A model generated the notes under the pieces. That model was given only the letters and a program-made list of their open reading frames with translations, searched no databases and was not told where the DNA came from. Below are positions 7,174 to 13,669 of a stretch of 15,659 nucleotides of DNA, one piece after another. The stretch comes from Clostridiales bacterium (lineage in GTDB: Bacteria > Bacillota > Clostridia > Oscillospirales > Oscillospiraceae). The stretch's first letter is position 1. Every line of letters starts with the position of its first letter. The stretch covers positions 507 through 16,165 of the forward strand of contig JAHZEF010000042.1 in the NCBI GenBank assembly GCA_019422005.1, written 5' to 3'. Made by a program: the position numbers and the translations under genes.

Positions 7174-7673
7174 TGAGCAAACAGTATAAACTGGTCCGCT
7201 GCAACATCAACGGCAGGGATGTGGAGACCATGGTGGACGTCCGCGCCTCGCTGACGGATATGCTGCGCAACGACTACCGCCTGACCTCTGTCAAGAAAGG
7301 CTGCGAAGTCGGCGAGTGCGGCGCGTGCAATGTGCTGATCGACGGGGAATGCTTCAACTCCTGCATCTATCTGGCGGTCTGGGCCGACGGGAAAAAGATC
7401 CGGACGCTGGAAAGCCTGCTGGGCCCCAAAGGGGAACTCTCTGATATTCAGCAGGCCTTTGTGGACGAGGCGGCCATCCAGTGCGGATTCTGTACGCCCG
7501 GCTTCATTATGACGGCAGTGGAGATTCTGGAGTCCGGCAAGCTGTATACCGACGCAGAACTGCGGAAACTGCTTTCCGGCCATTTGTGCCGCTGCACCGG
7601 ATATCAGAATATCCTGCGCGCTGTGAAAAAGACAATGTATCGCAGATTGGGACTGGAGCTTCCCGAACACTGA
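7173..7673 (+). CDS. xdhC: Xanthine dehydrogenase [2Fe-2S] subunit XdhC
   Basis: A 166-residue iron-sulfur subunit with two [2Fe-2S] sites. C44, C49, C52 and C64 form the ferredoxin-type site, and C104, C107, C139 and C141 (QCGFC and CRCTG) form the helical-domain site nearest the Mo cofactor. All eight ligands are present. It relays electrons from XdhA to XdhB. GGAGGT (7159-7164) precedes the ATG at 7173; a GTG one codon earlier (7170) is also possible but less likely. This xdhC is the E. coli-style electron-transfer subunit, not the unrelated XdhC chaperone that inserts the sulfurated cofactor in other bacteria. Last gene of the operon, followed by two hairpins. Confidence 0.92.
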   Translation: MSKQYKLVRCNINGRDVETMVDVRASLTDMLRNDYRLTSVKKGCEVGECGACNVLIDGECFNSCIYLAVWADGKKIRTLESLLGPKGELSDIQQAFVDEAAIQCGFCTPGFIMTAVEILESGKLYTDAELRKLLSGHLCRCTGYQNILRAVKKTMYRRLGLELPEH

Positions 7674-7681
7674 ATACGAAG

Positions 7682-7711
7682 GCGGCGGAGATGGATTGGC
7701 ATCTCCGCCGC
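7682..7711. other. First hairpin of the convergent xdhC/pyrI junction
   Basis: A perfect 12-bp inverted repeat, GCGGCGGAGATG (7682-7693) with CATCTCCGCCGC (7700-7711), has a 6-nt loop and starts 9 nt after the xdhC stop codon. No T-tract follows on either strand, so it may be a 3'-end stabilising structure rather than a terminator by itself. Its CGGCGGAG and CTCCGCCG segments recur in the next hairpin, so the two can pair with each other. Confidence 0.7.
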
Positions 7712-7737
7712 ATGGCTGCCGGAACGGCTGCCAGACC

Positions 7738-7774
7738 AAAAGCCTCCGCCGGCGATGCGCCGGCGGAGGCTTTT
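7738..7774. terminator. Bidirectional intrinsic terminator between xdhC and pyrI
   Basis: A perfect inverted repeat with a GC-rich 14-bp core (7741-7754 with 7758-7771, 3-nt loop ATG) is flanked by AAA/TTT that extends pairing to 17 bp. On each strand the stem runs into a short T-tract. It lies 65 nt after the xdhC stop and 17 nt after the pyrI stop, ending both convergent operons. Confidence 0.9.
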
Positions 7775-7790
7775 ATGGCCGAAACGGCCT

Positions 7791-8216
7791 TTAACGCTTA
7801 TGCTCGGTTTCGCAGTAGGCGCACCGGTAGGCGCGCTTGCCGTTGGGCTTGTGCCCCAAAAGGAAAATGCTGTCCAGCTGAGGCTCCGCCACGGTGATGC
7901 AGCGCGGATTCCTGCAGCGAATGATATTGACAATTTTGGTGGGCAGTTCCAGCGGCTTCTTTTCCAGAAGGCGGCCGTCCCGGATAATGTTGATGGTGAT
8001 GCCGGGATCAATGTAGCCCAGCACCGTCAGATCCAGATCAATCAGGGAATCAATTTTGATAATATCCTTCTTGCCCATTTTGTTGCTCTTGACATTTTTG
8101 ATGATGGCCACAGAGCAGTCGAGTTCATTGAGCTTCAGGTAACGGTAAATATCCATGCTGCGGCCGGCCTTGATGTGGTCTAGCACATAGCCGTTGCGAA
8201 TGCTGTCGATATTCAT
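7791..8216 (-). CDS. pyrI: Aspartate carbamoyltransferase regulatory chain PyrI
   Basis: A 141-residue regulatory subunit, somewhat shorter than E. coli PyrI (153). The N-terminal allosteric domain (about 1-95) should bind CTP/ATP effectors. The C-terminal zinc domain keeps all four ligands, C101, C106, C132 and C135, in the CRNPRC and YRCAYC motifs. It assembles with PyrB trimers and confers nucleotide feedback on the first committed pyrimidine step. The start overlaps the pyrB stop in an ATGA (8213-8216), with GGAGGT just upstream. As last gene of the pyr operon it ends 17 nt before the shared terminator. Confidence 0.95.
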   Translation of the reverse strand: MNIDSIRNGYVLDHIKAGRSMDIYRYLKLNELDCSVAIIKNVKSNKMGKKDIIKIDSLIDLDLTVLGYIDPGITINIIRDGRLLEKKPLELPTKIVNIIRCRNPRCITVAEPQLDSIFLLGHKPNGKRAYRCAYCETEHKR

Positions 8217-9130
8217 GCGTGCACCTCCAGAAGTTTCATAATCAGGGCCATACGAACAAATTTACCGTTGGCCACCTGCTTGAAGTAGCAGGCGCGCGGA
8301 TCCTTGTCCACGTCCACTGTGATTTCATTGACGCGGGGCAGGGGATGGAGAATCCGCATATCCGGCTTGGCGGCCGCCAGCTTCTGCGGATCCAGAATGT
8401 AGGTGTCGCGCAGCCGCAGGTAATCCGCTTCATTGAAGAAGCGCTCTTTCTGCACCCGGGTCATGTAGAGGATGTCCAGTTCCGGCATGGCTTCCTCCAT
8501 GCTCTCGATTTCCAGATAGGGCAGGCCCTTGGGATCCAGCGTATTCTCTTTCAGGTAATCGGGGATTTTCAACTCCGGAGGGGAGATGAAGACGAACTTG
8601 ATGCCTTCATAGCGGGACAGCGCGTTGATCAGGGAATGGACGGTACGCCCGAACTTCAGATCCCCGCAGAAGCCGATGGTGAAGTTGTTCAGATCCCCGC
8701 GCTCCCGGTGGATGGTCAGCAGGTCGGTCAGCGTCTGCGTGGGATGGTTGTGCCCGCCGTCACCGGCGTTAATCACCGGAATTCCGGAAACCTGGGCTGC
8801 GGCATAGGGAGCGCCCTCCTTGGGATGCCGCATGGCGATGATGTCCGCATAGCAGCTGACTACCTGCACCGTATCGCCCACAGTCTCCCCCTTGGAGGCG
8901 GAGCTGGTAGCGGCGTCGGAAAATCCGAGCGTTTTCCCGCCCAGATCCAGCATGGCGGCTTCAAAGGAAAGGCGGGTACGCGTGGACGGTTCGAAGAACA
9001 GTGTGGCGAGCTTTTTGCCGTGACAGACTTCGGAATATTTGGCAGGCTGTGCGATGATATCCTCTGCGGTATGGATCAGTTCATCCACCTCCGCCACGGT
9101 CAGGTCAGTAATGTCGATCAGATGTCTCAT
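8213..9130 (-). CDS. pyrB: Aspartate carbamoyltransferase catalytic chain PyrB
   Basis: A 305-residue enzyme joining carbamoyl phosphate and L-aspartate to give N-carbamoyl-aspartate. The carbamoyl-phosphate loop STRTR (49-53), the S79-K80 mobile loop, H129, R162 and HPLPR (262-266) are all present. The length equals the usual catalytic chain when starting at 9130. A longer reading from 9175 would overlap pyrE and is not favoured, because GAGGAA (9137-9142) sits just before 9130. That site overlaps the pyrE stop codon, implying coupling. PyrI follows in a 4-nt overlap, so this should be the dodecameric, allosterically regulated form of the enzyme. Confidence 0.95.
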   Translation of the reverse strand: MRHLIDITDLTVAEVDELIHTAEDIIAQPAKYSEVCHGKKLATLFFEPSTRTRLSFEAAMLDLGGKTLGFSDAATSSASKGETVGDTVQVVSCYADIIAMRHPKEGAPYAAAQVSGIPVINAGDGGHNHPTQTLTDLLTIHRERGDLNNFTIGFCGDLKFGRTVHSLINALSRYEGIKFVFISPPELKIPDYLKENTLDPKGLPYLEIESMEEAMPELDILYMTRVQKERFFNEADYLRLRDTYILDPQKLAAAKPDMRILHPLPRVNEITVDVDKDPRACYFKQVANGKFVRMALIMKLLEVHA

Positions 9131-9136
9131 GGGCAG

Positions 9137-9142
9137 TTCCTC
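9137..9142 (-). promoter_or_regulatory. pyrB ribosome-binding site overlapping the pyrE stop
   Basis: GAGGAA on the minus strand lies 6 nt before the chosen pyrB ATG (9130) and includes bases of the pyrE TGA (9141-9143). This selects 9130 over upstream in-frame ATGs at 9160 and 9175. Confidence 0.75.
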
Positions 9143-9776
9143 ACTTTCTCCAGCTGTCATCGGACGGATTTGCACGAAACGCTTTCAGACGCGCAATATC
9201 TTCCGGCTTGATATACCCTTCCTCGGCGGCCACTTCGCAGACGGCGTCAAAATTGGAAAGGCTGTAGTTGACGGTATCGGCAGCGGCCAGGCGATCCAGG
9301 CCTTTCTGCATGCCGTAGGTAAAAATACTGACGATGCCCAGCACCTGGGCGCCGGCCTCCCGCAGGGCCTCCACAACCTCGATGCAGCTGCCGCCGGTGG
9401 AGATCAGATCTTCCACTACGACAACCTTCTGTCCGGCCTCCAGCCTGCCCTCGATCCGGTTCCCGCGGCCATGGTCCTTATTGCCGGACCGCACATAGCC
9501 CATGGGCAGGTCCAGAAGATGGCCGCAGATGGCGGCATGGGCAATCCCGGCAGTGGAGGTGCCCATCAGGACCTGGCAGTCGGGGTAGTGTGCCTGAATC
9601 AGCCGGCACAATCCGTTTTCGATCTCCGTCCGGACGGCCGGAGCGGTCAGCGTCAGGCGGTTGTCGCAGTAGATGGGGCTTTTGATGCCGCTGGCCCAGG
9701 TGAAGGGCTCGTCCGGCCGCAGGAATACCGCCCCGATGGACAGCAGATCGTGGGCAATGGTCCGTTCCAGATTCAT
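9141..9776 (-). CDS. pyrE: Orotate phosphoribosyltransferase
   Basis: A 211-residue type I phosphoribosyltransferase that converts orotate and PRPP to OMP. The PRPP-binding signature VVVVEDLISTGGS spans 118-130, and the flexible catalytic loop has K100 and H102 in SGNKDHGRGN. GGGAGGA lies about 9 nt before the start. It sits between pyrF (21 nt upstream) and pyrB in the operon and supplies the substrate of PyrF. Length and motifs are normal. Confidence 0.95.
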   Translation of the reverse strand: MNLERTIAHDLLSIGAVFLRPDEPFTWASGIKSPIYCDNRLTLTAPAVRTEIENGLCRLIQAHYPDCQVLMGTSTAGIAHAAICGHLLDLPMGYVRSGNKDHGRGNRIEGRLEAGQKVVVVEDLISTGGSCIEVVEALREAGAQVLGIVSIFTYGMQKGLDRLAAADTVNYSLSNFDAVCEVAAEEGYIKPEDIARLKAFRANPSDDSWRK

Positions 9777-9797
9777 AATTTCAAATCCTCCCTCGGT

Positions 9798-10520
9798 TTA
9801 TTGACTGTTTCCGCAAGCAGGCTGGCCCAGAAACTCCCGGACACAGCGCTCATAGGCGGCGGCGGGGTCGGGCGCCTGGGTAATGGGGCGGCCGACAACG
9901 ATGTAGTCGCTGCCGGAGCTTCCGGCCTTCTCTGGCGTCATGATCCGCTTCTGATCGCCTGCATCCCCGTCGGCAAAGCGGATGCCGGGCGTAACGGTCA
10001 GGAACTGCTGCCCGCAGAACTCCTTGACCTGCCGGGCCTCCAGAGGCGAGCAGACCACGCCGTCCAGGCCGCTGTCTGCGGCGTTTTTGGCATAGCGCAT
10101 GACGGTTTCCTCCATGGGGACGTCGATCAGCAGTTCCCGTTTCAGCGCGTCGGAATCAGTGGAGGTCAGCTGCGTAACGGCGATCAGCAGCGGACGGGTG
10201 CCGTCGGGCCGCGTCAGCCCCTCCAGCGCGCCCTTCATCATGGCCGATGCGCCGGCCGCGTGCAGATTGACCATATCCACATCCAGGCGGCTCAAAACGG
10301 CCATGGCGCGCCTGACTGTGTTGGGGATATCATGCAGCTTCAGATCCAGGAAAATCCGGTGCCCGCGCGCCTTGATGCTCCGGACGATCTCCGGCCCTTC
10401 GGCATAGAAAAGCTCCATACCGATTTTCACAAAGGGCTTCCGGCCCGGAAACCGGTCGAGAAACGCCAGCGTTTCAGAGCCGGTTGGAAAATCCAGTGCA
10501 ATGATCACATCTTTTTTCAT
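9798..10520 (-). CDS. pyrF: Orotidine 5'-phosphate decarboxylase
   Basis: A 240-residue TIM-barrel enzyme that decarboxylates OMP to UMP, the last step encoded here. The signature DLKLHDIPNT (59-68) gives the catalytic D59, K61 and D64; D10 in the IALDF strand and K32 are the other expected charged residues. Near the C-terminus, YIVVGRPIT is the phosphate-binding segment. This is the compact bacterial (PyrF group 1) form, not the longer group found in mycobacteria. The start overlaps the pyrD stop in ATGA (10517-10520), and GGAGG precedes it. Confidence 0.95.
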   Translation of the reverse strand: MKKDVIIALDFPTGSETLAFLDRFPGRKPFVKIGMELFYAEGPEIVRSIKARGHRIFLDLKLHDIPNTVRRAMAVLSRLDVDMVNLHAAGASAMMKGALEGLTRPDGTRPLLIAVTQLTSTDSDALKRELLIDVPMEETVMRYAKNAADSGLDGVVCSPLEARQVKEFCGQQFLTVTPGIRFADGDAGDQKRIMTPEKAGSSGSDYIVVGRPITQAPDPAAAYERCVREFLGQPACGNSQ

Positions 10521-11431
10521 GAGTGTGCGCCTCCAGTCAGTTCAGAGAGTTTTGTGATGCCCAGGGACTCGCAGAGGGCCGGCAGCTTCTCGATGATATC
10601 CCTGCAGGCGCAGGGATTCCGGAGATTGGCGGCGCCGACCTGGACCGCTGCGGCGCCCGCCAGCATGAGCTCCAGCACATCCTGCGCGCTGCTGACGCCG
10701 CCCATTCCCATAATGGGAATTTTCACCGCGTCGTAAACCTCATAGATCATCCGCACGGCTATGGGCAGCAGCGCCGGCCCGGACAGCCCGCCGGTCCGGT
10801 TGGCAAGGACAGGCTTTCTGGTTTTCAGATCCAGCCGCATCCCCAGCAGCGTATTGATCAGGCTGACGCCGTCGGCGCCCTCGGCTTCACAGGCGCGGGC
10901 AATCTCGGCAATGTCTGTGACGTTGGGCGTCAGCTTCATAAAAATCGGCTTGCGGGTGACAGCGCGGACGGCTCTGGTGACTTCGGCAGCCCCCTGCGCG
11001 GAGGTGCCGAAGTTTTTCCCGCCGCAGTGCAGATTGGGGCAGCTGATATTGACCTCAATAATGCCGACCTGATCGCATTCGGAAATTTTGCGGCAATTTT
11101 CCCGGTATTCCTCGATGGAAAACCCGCCGATGTTGGCAATCAGCGGTTTGCGGAACAGTTTCGCCAGCCGGGGAAGCTCCTGGGAAATGACCGCGTCGAT
11201 CCCCGGGTTCTGTAAGCCGACGGCGTTGAGCATGCCGGAAGGCGTTTCTGCAATGCGCGGCGTCGGGTTCCCGAAGCGGGGGAGGGCCGTGGTGCCTTTG
11301 AAGGAAATACTGCCCAGAAGGTTCAGATCGTAGAACTCCGCAAATTCCCGGCCGAAGCCGAAGGTGCCGCTGGCGGGGATCACCGGGTTGTCCAGCCGGA
11401 TGCCGGAGAGCGAGACGGACAAATCTACCAT
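10517..11431 (-). CDS. pyrD: Dihydroorotate dehydrogenase 1B, catalytic subunit
   Basis: A 304-residue FMN enzyme that oxidises dihydroorotate to orotate. The catalytic base is cysteine, C131 in NISCPN, marking a class 1 enzyme rather than the membrane class 2 form with serine. The adjoining pyrK makes it class 1B (PyrDB-PyrK), which reduces NAD+ through FAD and a [2Fe-2S] cluster and suits an anaerobe. The start overlaps the pyrK 3' end by 7 nt with GGAGG upstream; the stop overlaps pyrF by 4 nt. No membrane segment is present. Confidence 0.95.
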   Translation of the reverse strand: MVDLSVSLSGIRLDNPVIPASGTFGFGREFAEFYDLNLLGSISFKGTTALPRFGNPTPRIAETPSGMLNAVGLQNPGIDAVISQELPRLAKLFRKPLIANIGGFSIEEYRENCRKISECDQVGIIEVNISCPNLHCGGKNFGTSAQGAAEVTRAVRAVTRKPIFMKLTPNVTDIAEIARACEAEGADGVSLINTLLGMRLDLKTRKPVLANRTGGLSGPALLPIAVRMIYEVYDAVKIPIMGMGGVSSAQDVLELMLAGAAAVQVGAANLRNPCACRDIIEKLPALCESLGITKLSELTGGAHS

Positions 11432-12159
11432 ACGATCTCCTCCTTCCTGAGAACGGGGCCGTCCTTGCAGATTCGCTTGTAGCCGTCCTTTGTTCTGCAG
11501 GTGCAGCCCATGCAGGCGCCGAAGCCGCAGCCCATGCGCTCTTCAAAGCTGTACTGGCCGCCTTTCAGCTGCTCCAGGCCGTAAACGGCCTTCAGCATGG
11601 GTTCCGGCCCGCAGCAGAAGGAATAGTCGCATCCGGTTTCTGCAACCAGCGAAGTGACAAAGCCGCTCCGGCCCCAGCTTCCGTCGACGGTGGAGACCAG
11701 TACGGGACATCCCAGCGCCCGGAACTCCTCTTCGTAAAACACCTCGCTCCGGCTGCCGAAGCCCAGCGCCACGGTGGGCGTGATTCCCCGGGCCTGCAGC
11801 GCCTTTGCCAGCGCATACAGCGGGGGAACGCCCACGCCTCCCCCGATCAGGATCGGGTGCGGAGTGGCGAGTGAGACGTCGAAGCCGTTGCCGAGGCCGG
11901 TCAGCATGTCGAACTGTGTGCCGGCTTCTGCCGAGCAGAGCGTCTGTGTGCCGGCGCCTCCGGCGCGGCAGATCAGCGTCATGCTGCCGCAGGACCAGTC
12001 GCAGACGGAAATCGGCCTGCGCAGGAACTGGCCGGCGACGGCAATATTGACAAATTGCCCCGGACGGACGATTGCAGAGGTGTCGCCGGAAAAGACCAGC
12101 TCAAACACGCTGCGGGTCAGCCGGCGCTTTGCGGTCAGCGTCAGAATGGTTTGTTTCAT
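11425..12159 (-). CDS. pyrK: Dihydroorotate dehydrogenase electron-transfer subunit PyrK
   Basis: A 244-residue partner of PyrD of the ferredoxin-reductase family. The FAD loop is RRPIS (47-51) and the pyridine-nucleotide domain has ILIGGGVGVPPL (103-114). The C-terminal [2Fe-2S] site is C211, C216, C219 and C231, a CX4CX2CX11C pattern typical of PyrK. It carries electrons from the FMN of PyrD to NAD+. GGGAGGA precedes the start, which overlaps the pyrC stop in ATGA (12156-12159). Confidence 0.95.
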   Translation of the reverse strand: MKQTILTLTAKRRLTRSVFELVFSGDTSAIVRPGQFVNIAVAGQFLRRPISVCDWSCGSMTLICRAGGAGTQTLCSAEAGTQFDMLTGLGNGFDVSLATPHPILIGGGVGVPPLYALAKALQARGITPTVALGFGSRSEVFYEEEFRALGCPVLVSTVDGSWGRSGFVTSLVAETGCDYSFCCGPEPMLKAVYGLEQLKGGQYSFEERMGCGFGACMGCTCRTKDGYKRICKDGPVLRKEEIVW

Positions 12160-13430
12160 CTTGTTTCCTCCCGGGTATAGACCATCCGGCCGCCGCAGAA
12201 CGTCATGGCGATTGCAGCGGATACCGGCGCTCCGGCGAACGGTGTGGCGCGTCCTCTGGAGCGGAAATGCGACGGCTCCACCGTGTGCGGCGCGTTCAGA
12301 TCCAGCACGGCCAGATCGGCAGGCGCGCCCGCCGTCAGGCTTCCGCCGGGCAGGCCGAAAATCCGGCGCGGGCGGACGATGAGCCGGTCCAGCAGCAGCT
12401 CCAGCGGGACGATGCCCGGCTGTACCAATCTGGTATAGAGGATGGGGAACGCCGTTTCCAGGCCCACGATTCCCATGGCACTGCCGCGCAGGCCTTTGGC
12501 CTTTTCCTCCGCGCTGTGCGGGGCATGGTCTGTGGCAATGCAGTCGATGGTCCCATCCAGAAGCCCCTCCAGCAGGGCCTGGCGATCCTCACGGCTCCGC
12601 AGCGGCGGATTCATTTTAAACCGTCCGTCATCCTGCAGATCCTCGTCGCAGAGCGTCAGATAGTGCGGGGCAGTTTCGCAGCTCACCGGCAGCCCGTCGG
12701 CCTTGGCCTGCCGGATCAGAGCGACGCTTTCCTTTGTGGAAATGTGACAGACGTGGTACTGGCAGCCGGTTTCCCGGACGAGCGCCAGGTCCCGTTCGAT
12801 CTGGCGCCACTCGCTTTCCGAGCAGATCCCCGGGAAGCCGTGGGAGCGGGCCCACGCGCCGTCGTGAATGCAGCCTCCCCGCAGCAGTTCGTTGACCTCG
12901 CAATGGGCGGCAACAGGCTTTCCCAGGCGCTTTGCCAGCTGCATGGCGCTGCGCATGCGCGCGCCGGACTGGACGCCGCGGCCATCGTCGGAGAAGCCTG
13001 CGACATGGGGCGCCATCGCCTCCAGGTCGGCCAGTTCCGCCCCCTGTTCGCCTCTGGTGATGGCACCGTAGGGCAGGACGGAGACAACGGCGTCCCGCCT
13101 GATGAGATCCAGCTGCTCCTGCAGGGCGGGGAGGGTGTCCGGGACAGGATTCAGGTTGGGCATGGAACAGACCGCCGTGTAGCCGCCGGCGGCCGCGGCC
13201 ATGGTCCCGGTGCGGATGGTTTCCTTATAAGAAAAACCGGGCTCACGAAGATGAACATGCACATCAACGAAACCCGGAACCAAAAAACACTGATTGACTT
13301 GAATCACCTGGAACCCTTCGCGGGGGAGCAGGGGAGAAACGGAAACAATACGCCCGTCGCAGATCGCAACGTCCATCGGCTGAAAACAGGAGCCCAGGAA
13401 TACGGAACCGCCGGTCAGCAGATATCTCAT
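12156..13430 (-). CDS. pyrC: Dihydroorotase
   Basis: A 424-residue type I amidohydrolase that cyclises carbamoyl-aspartate to dihydroorotate. Metal ligands are visible in order: H58 and H60 (VDVHVHLREPG), D149 (FSDDGRG), H176 (AAHCE), H229 (CHIS) and D301 (ATDHAPH). It is the first gene of the operon. AGGAGG lies 7 nt before the ATG, and the promoter lies only about 35 nt upstream of the start. All metal-binding positions are intact, so this should be an active enzyme and not the inactive pseudo-dihydroorotase found beside some PyrB proteins. Confidence 0.95.
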   Translation of the reverse strand: MRYLLTGGSVFLGSCFQPMDVAICDGRIVSVSPLLPREGFQVIQVNQCFLVPGFVDVHVHLREPGFSYKETIRTGTMAAAAGGYTAVCSMPNLNPVPDTLPALQEQLDLIRRDAVVSVLPYGAITRGEQGAELADLEAMAPHVAGFSDDGRGVQSGARMRSAMQLAKRLGKPVAAHCEVNELLRGGCIHDGAWARSHGFPGICSESEWRQIERDLALVRETGCQYHVCHISTKESVALIRQAKADGLPVSCETAPHYLTLCDEDLQDDGRFKMNPPLRSREDRQALLEGLLDGTIDCIATDHAPHSAEEKAKGLRGSAMGIVGLETAFPILYTRLVQPGIVPLELLLDRLIVRPRRIFGLPGGSLTAGAPADLAVLDLNAPHTVEPSHFRSRGRATPFAGAPVSAAIAMTFCGGRMVYTREETR

Positions 13431-13462
13431 AAAGCAACCTCCTGCGTCATTTCTAATTAAAT

Positions 13463-13491
13463 ATTTTATCGTATTCCCAGGGGCTTGTCAA
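13463..13491 (-). promoter_or_regulatory. Sigma-A-like promoter of the pyr operon
   Basis: On the minus strand a perfect TTGACA (13486-13491) is followed after 17 nt by TAAAAT (13463-13468). Predicted transcription start is near 13456, so the leader to pyrC is only about 26 nt, most of it the ribosome-binding site. There is no room for a PyrR-binding attenuator or a riboswitch. The 13492-13625 stretch upstream shows no clear operator apart from a short GCATATGC palindrome. Confidence 0.85.
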
Positions 13492-13621
13492 CGGCGTTTC
13501 CCACCAGAAGGGACGGAAATCCGACGAAATATTTGGAGGCTCCGCACAATCGCCCGCCGGCTCTGCGCATATGCTGCGGAAGGGGGCTGCGCCGGGAAAA
13601 CAGGCTGGCCGCCGCAGATGG

Positions 13622-13653
13622 AAAACCGGCGGACCGTTCGGTCCGCCGGAAAA
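13622..13653 (-). terminator. Intrinsic terminator of gdhA
   Basis: CCGGCGGACC (13626-13635) and GGTCCGCCGG (13640-13649) form a perfect 10-bp stem with a 4-nt loop. On the minus strand it is followed by TTTT, and it starts about 20 nt after the gdhA stop codon. The plus strand lacks a following T-tract, so it is directional. Confidence 0.85.
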
Positions 13654-13669
13654 CCGGATTGGGCTGCGA

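Noticed and set aside
9039..10736. A 565-codon plus-strand open frame across pyrB, pyrE, pyrF and pyrD
   Set aside because: It crosses several conserved minus-strand genes and shows no motif of its own.
12072..13460. A 462-codon plus-strand open frame opposite pyrC
   Set aside because: Shadow of pyrC, which has all metal ligands and a good ribosome-binding site.
13567..13574. GCATATGC palindrome upstream of the pyr promoter as an operator
   Set aside because: Only 8 bp, about 75 bp upstream of the -35 box, and expected by chance in a region of this size.
13431..13669. A riboswitch or PyrR attenuator upstream of pyrC
   Set aside because: The only strong hairpin there (13626-13649) lies upstream of the pyr promoter and fits gdhA termination by position and T-tract.
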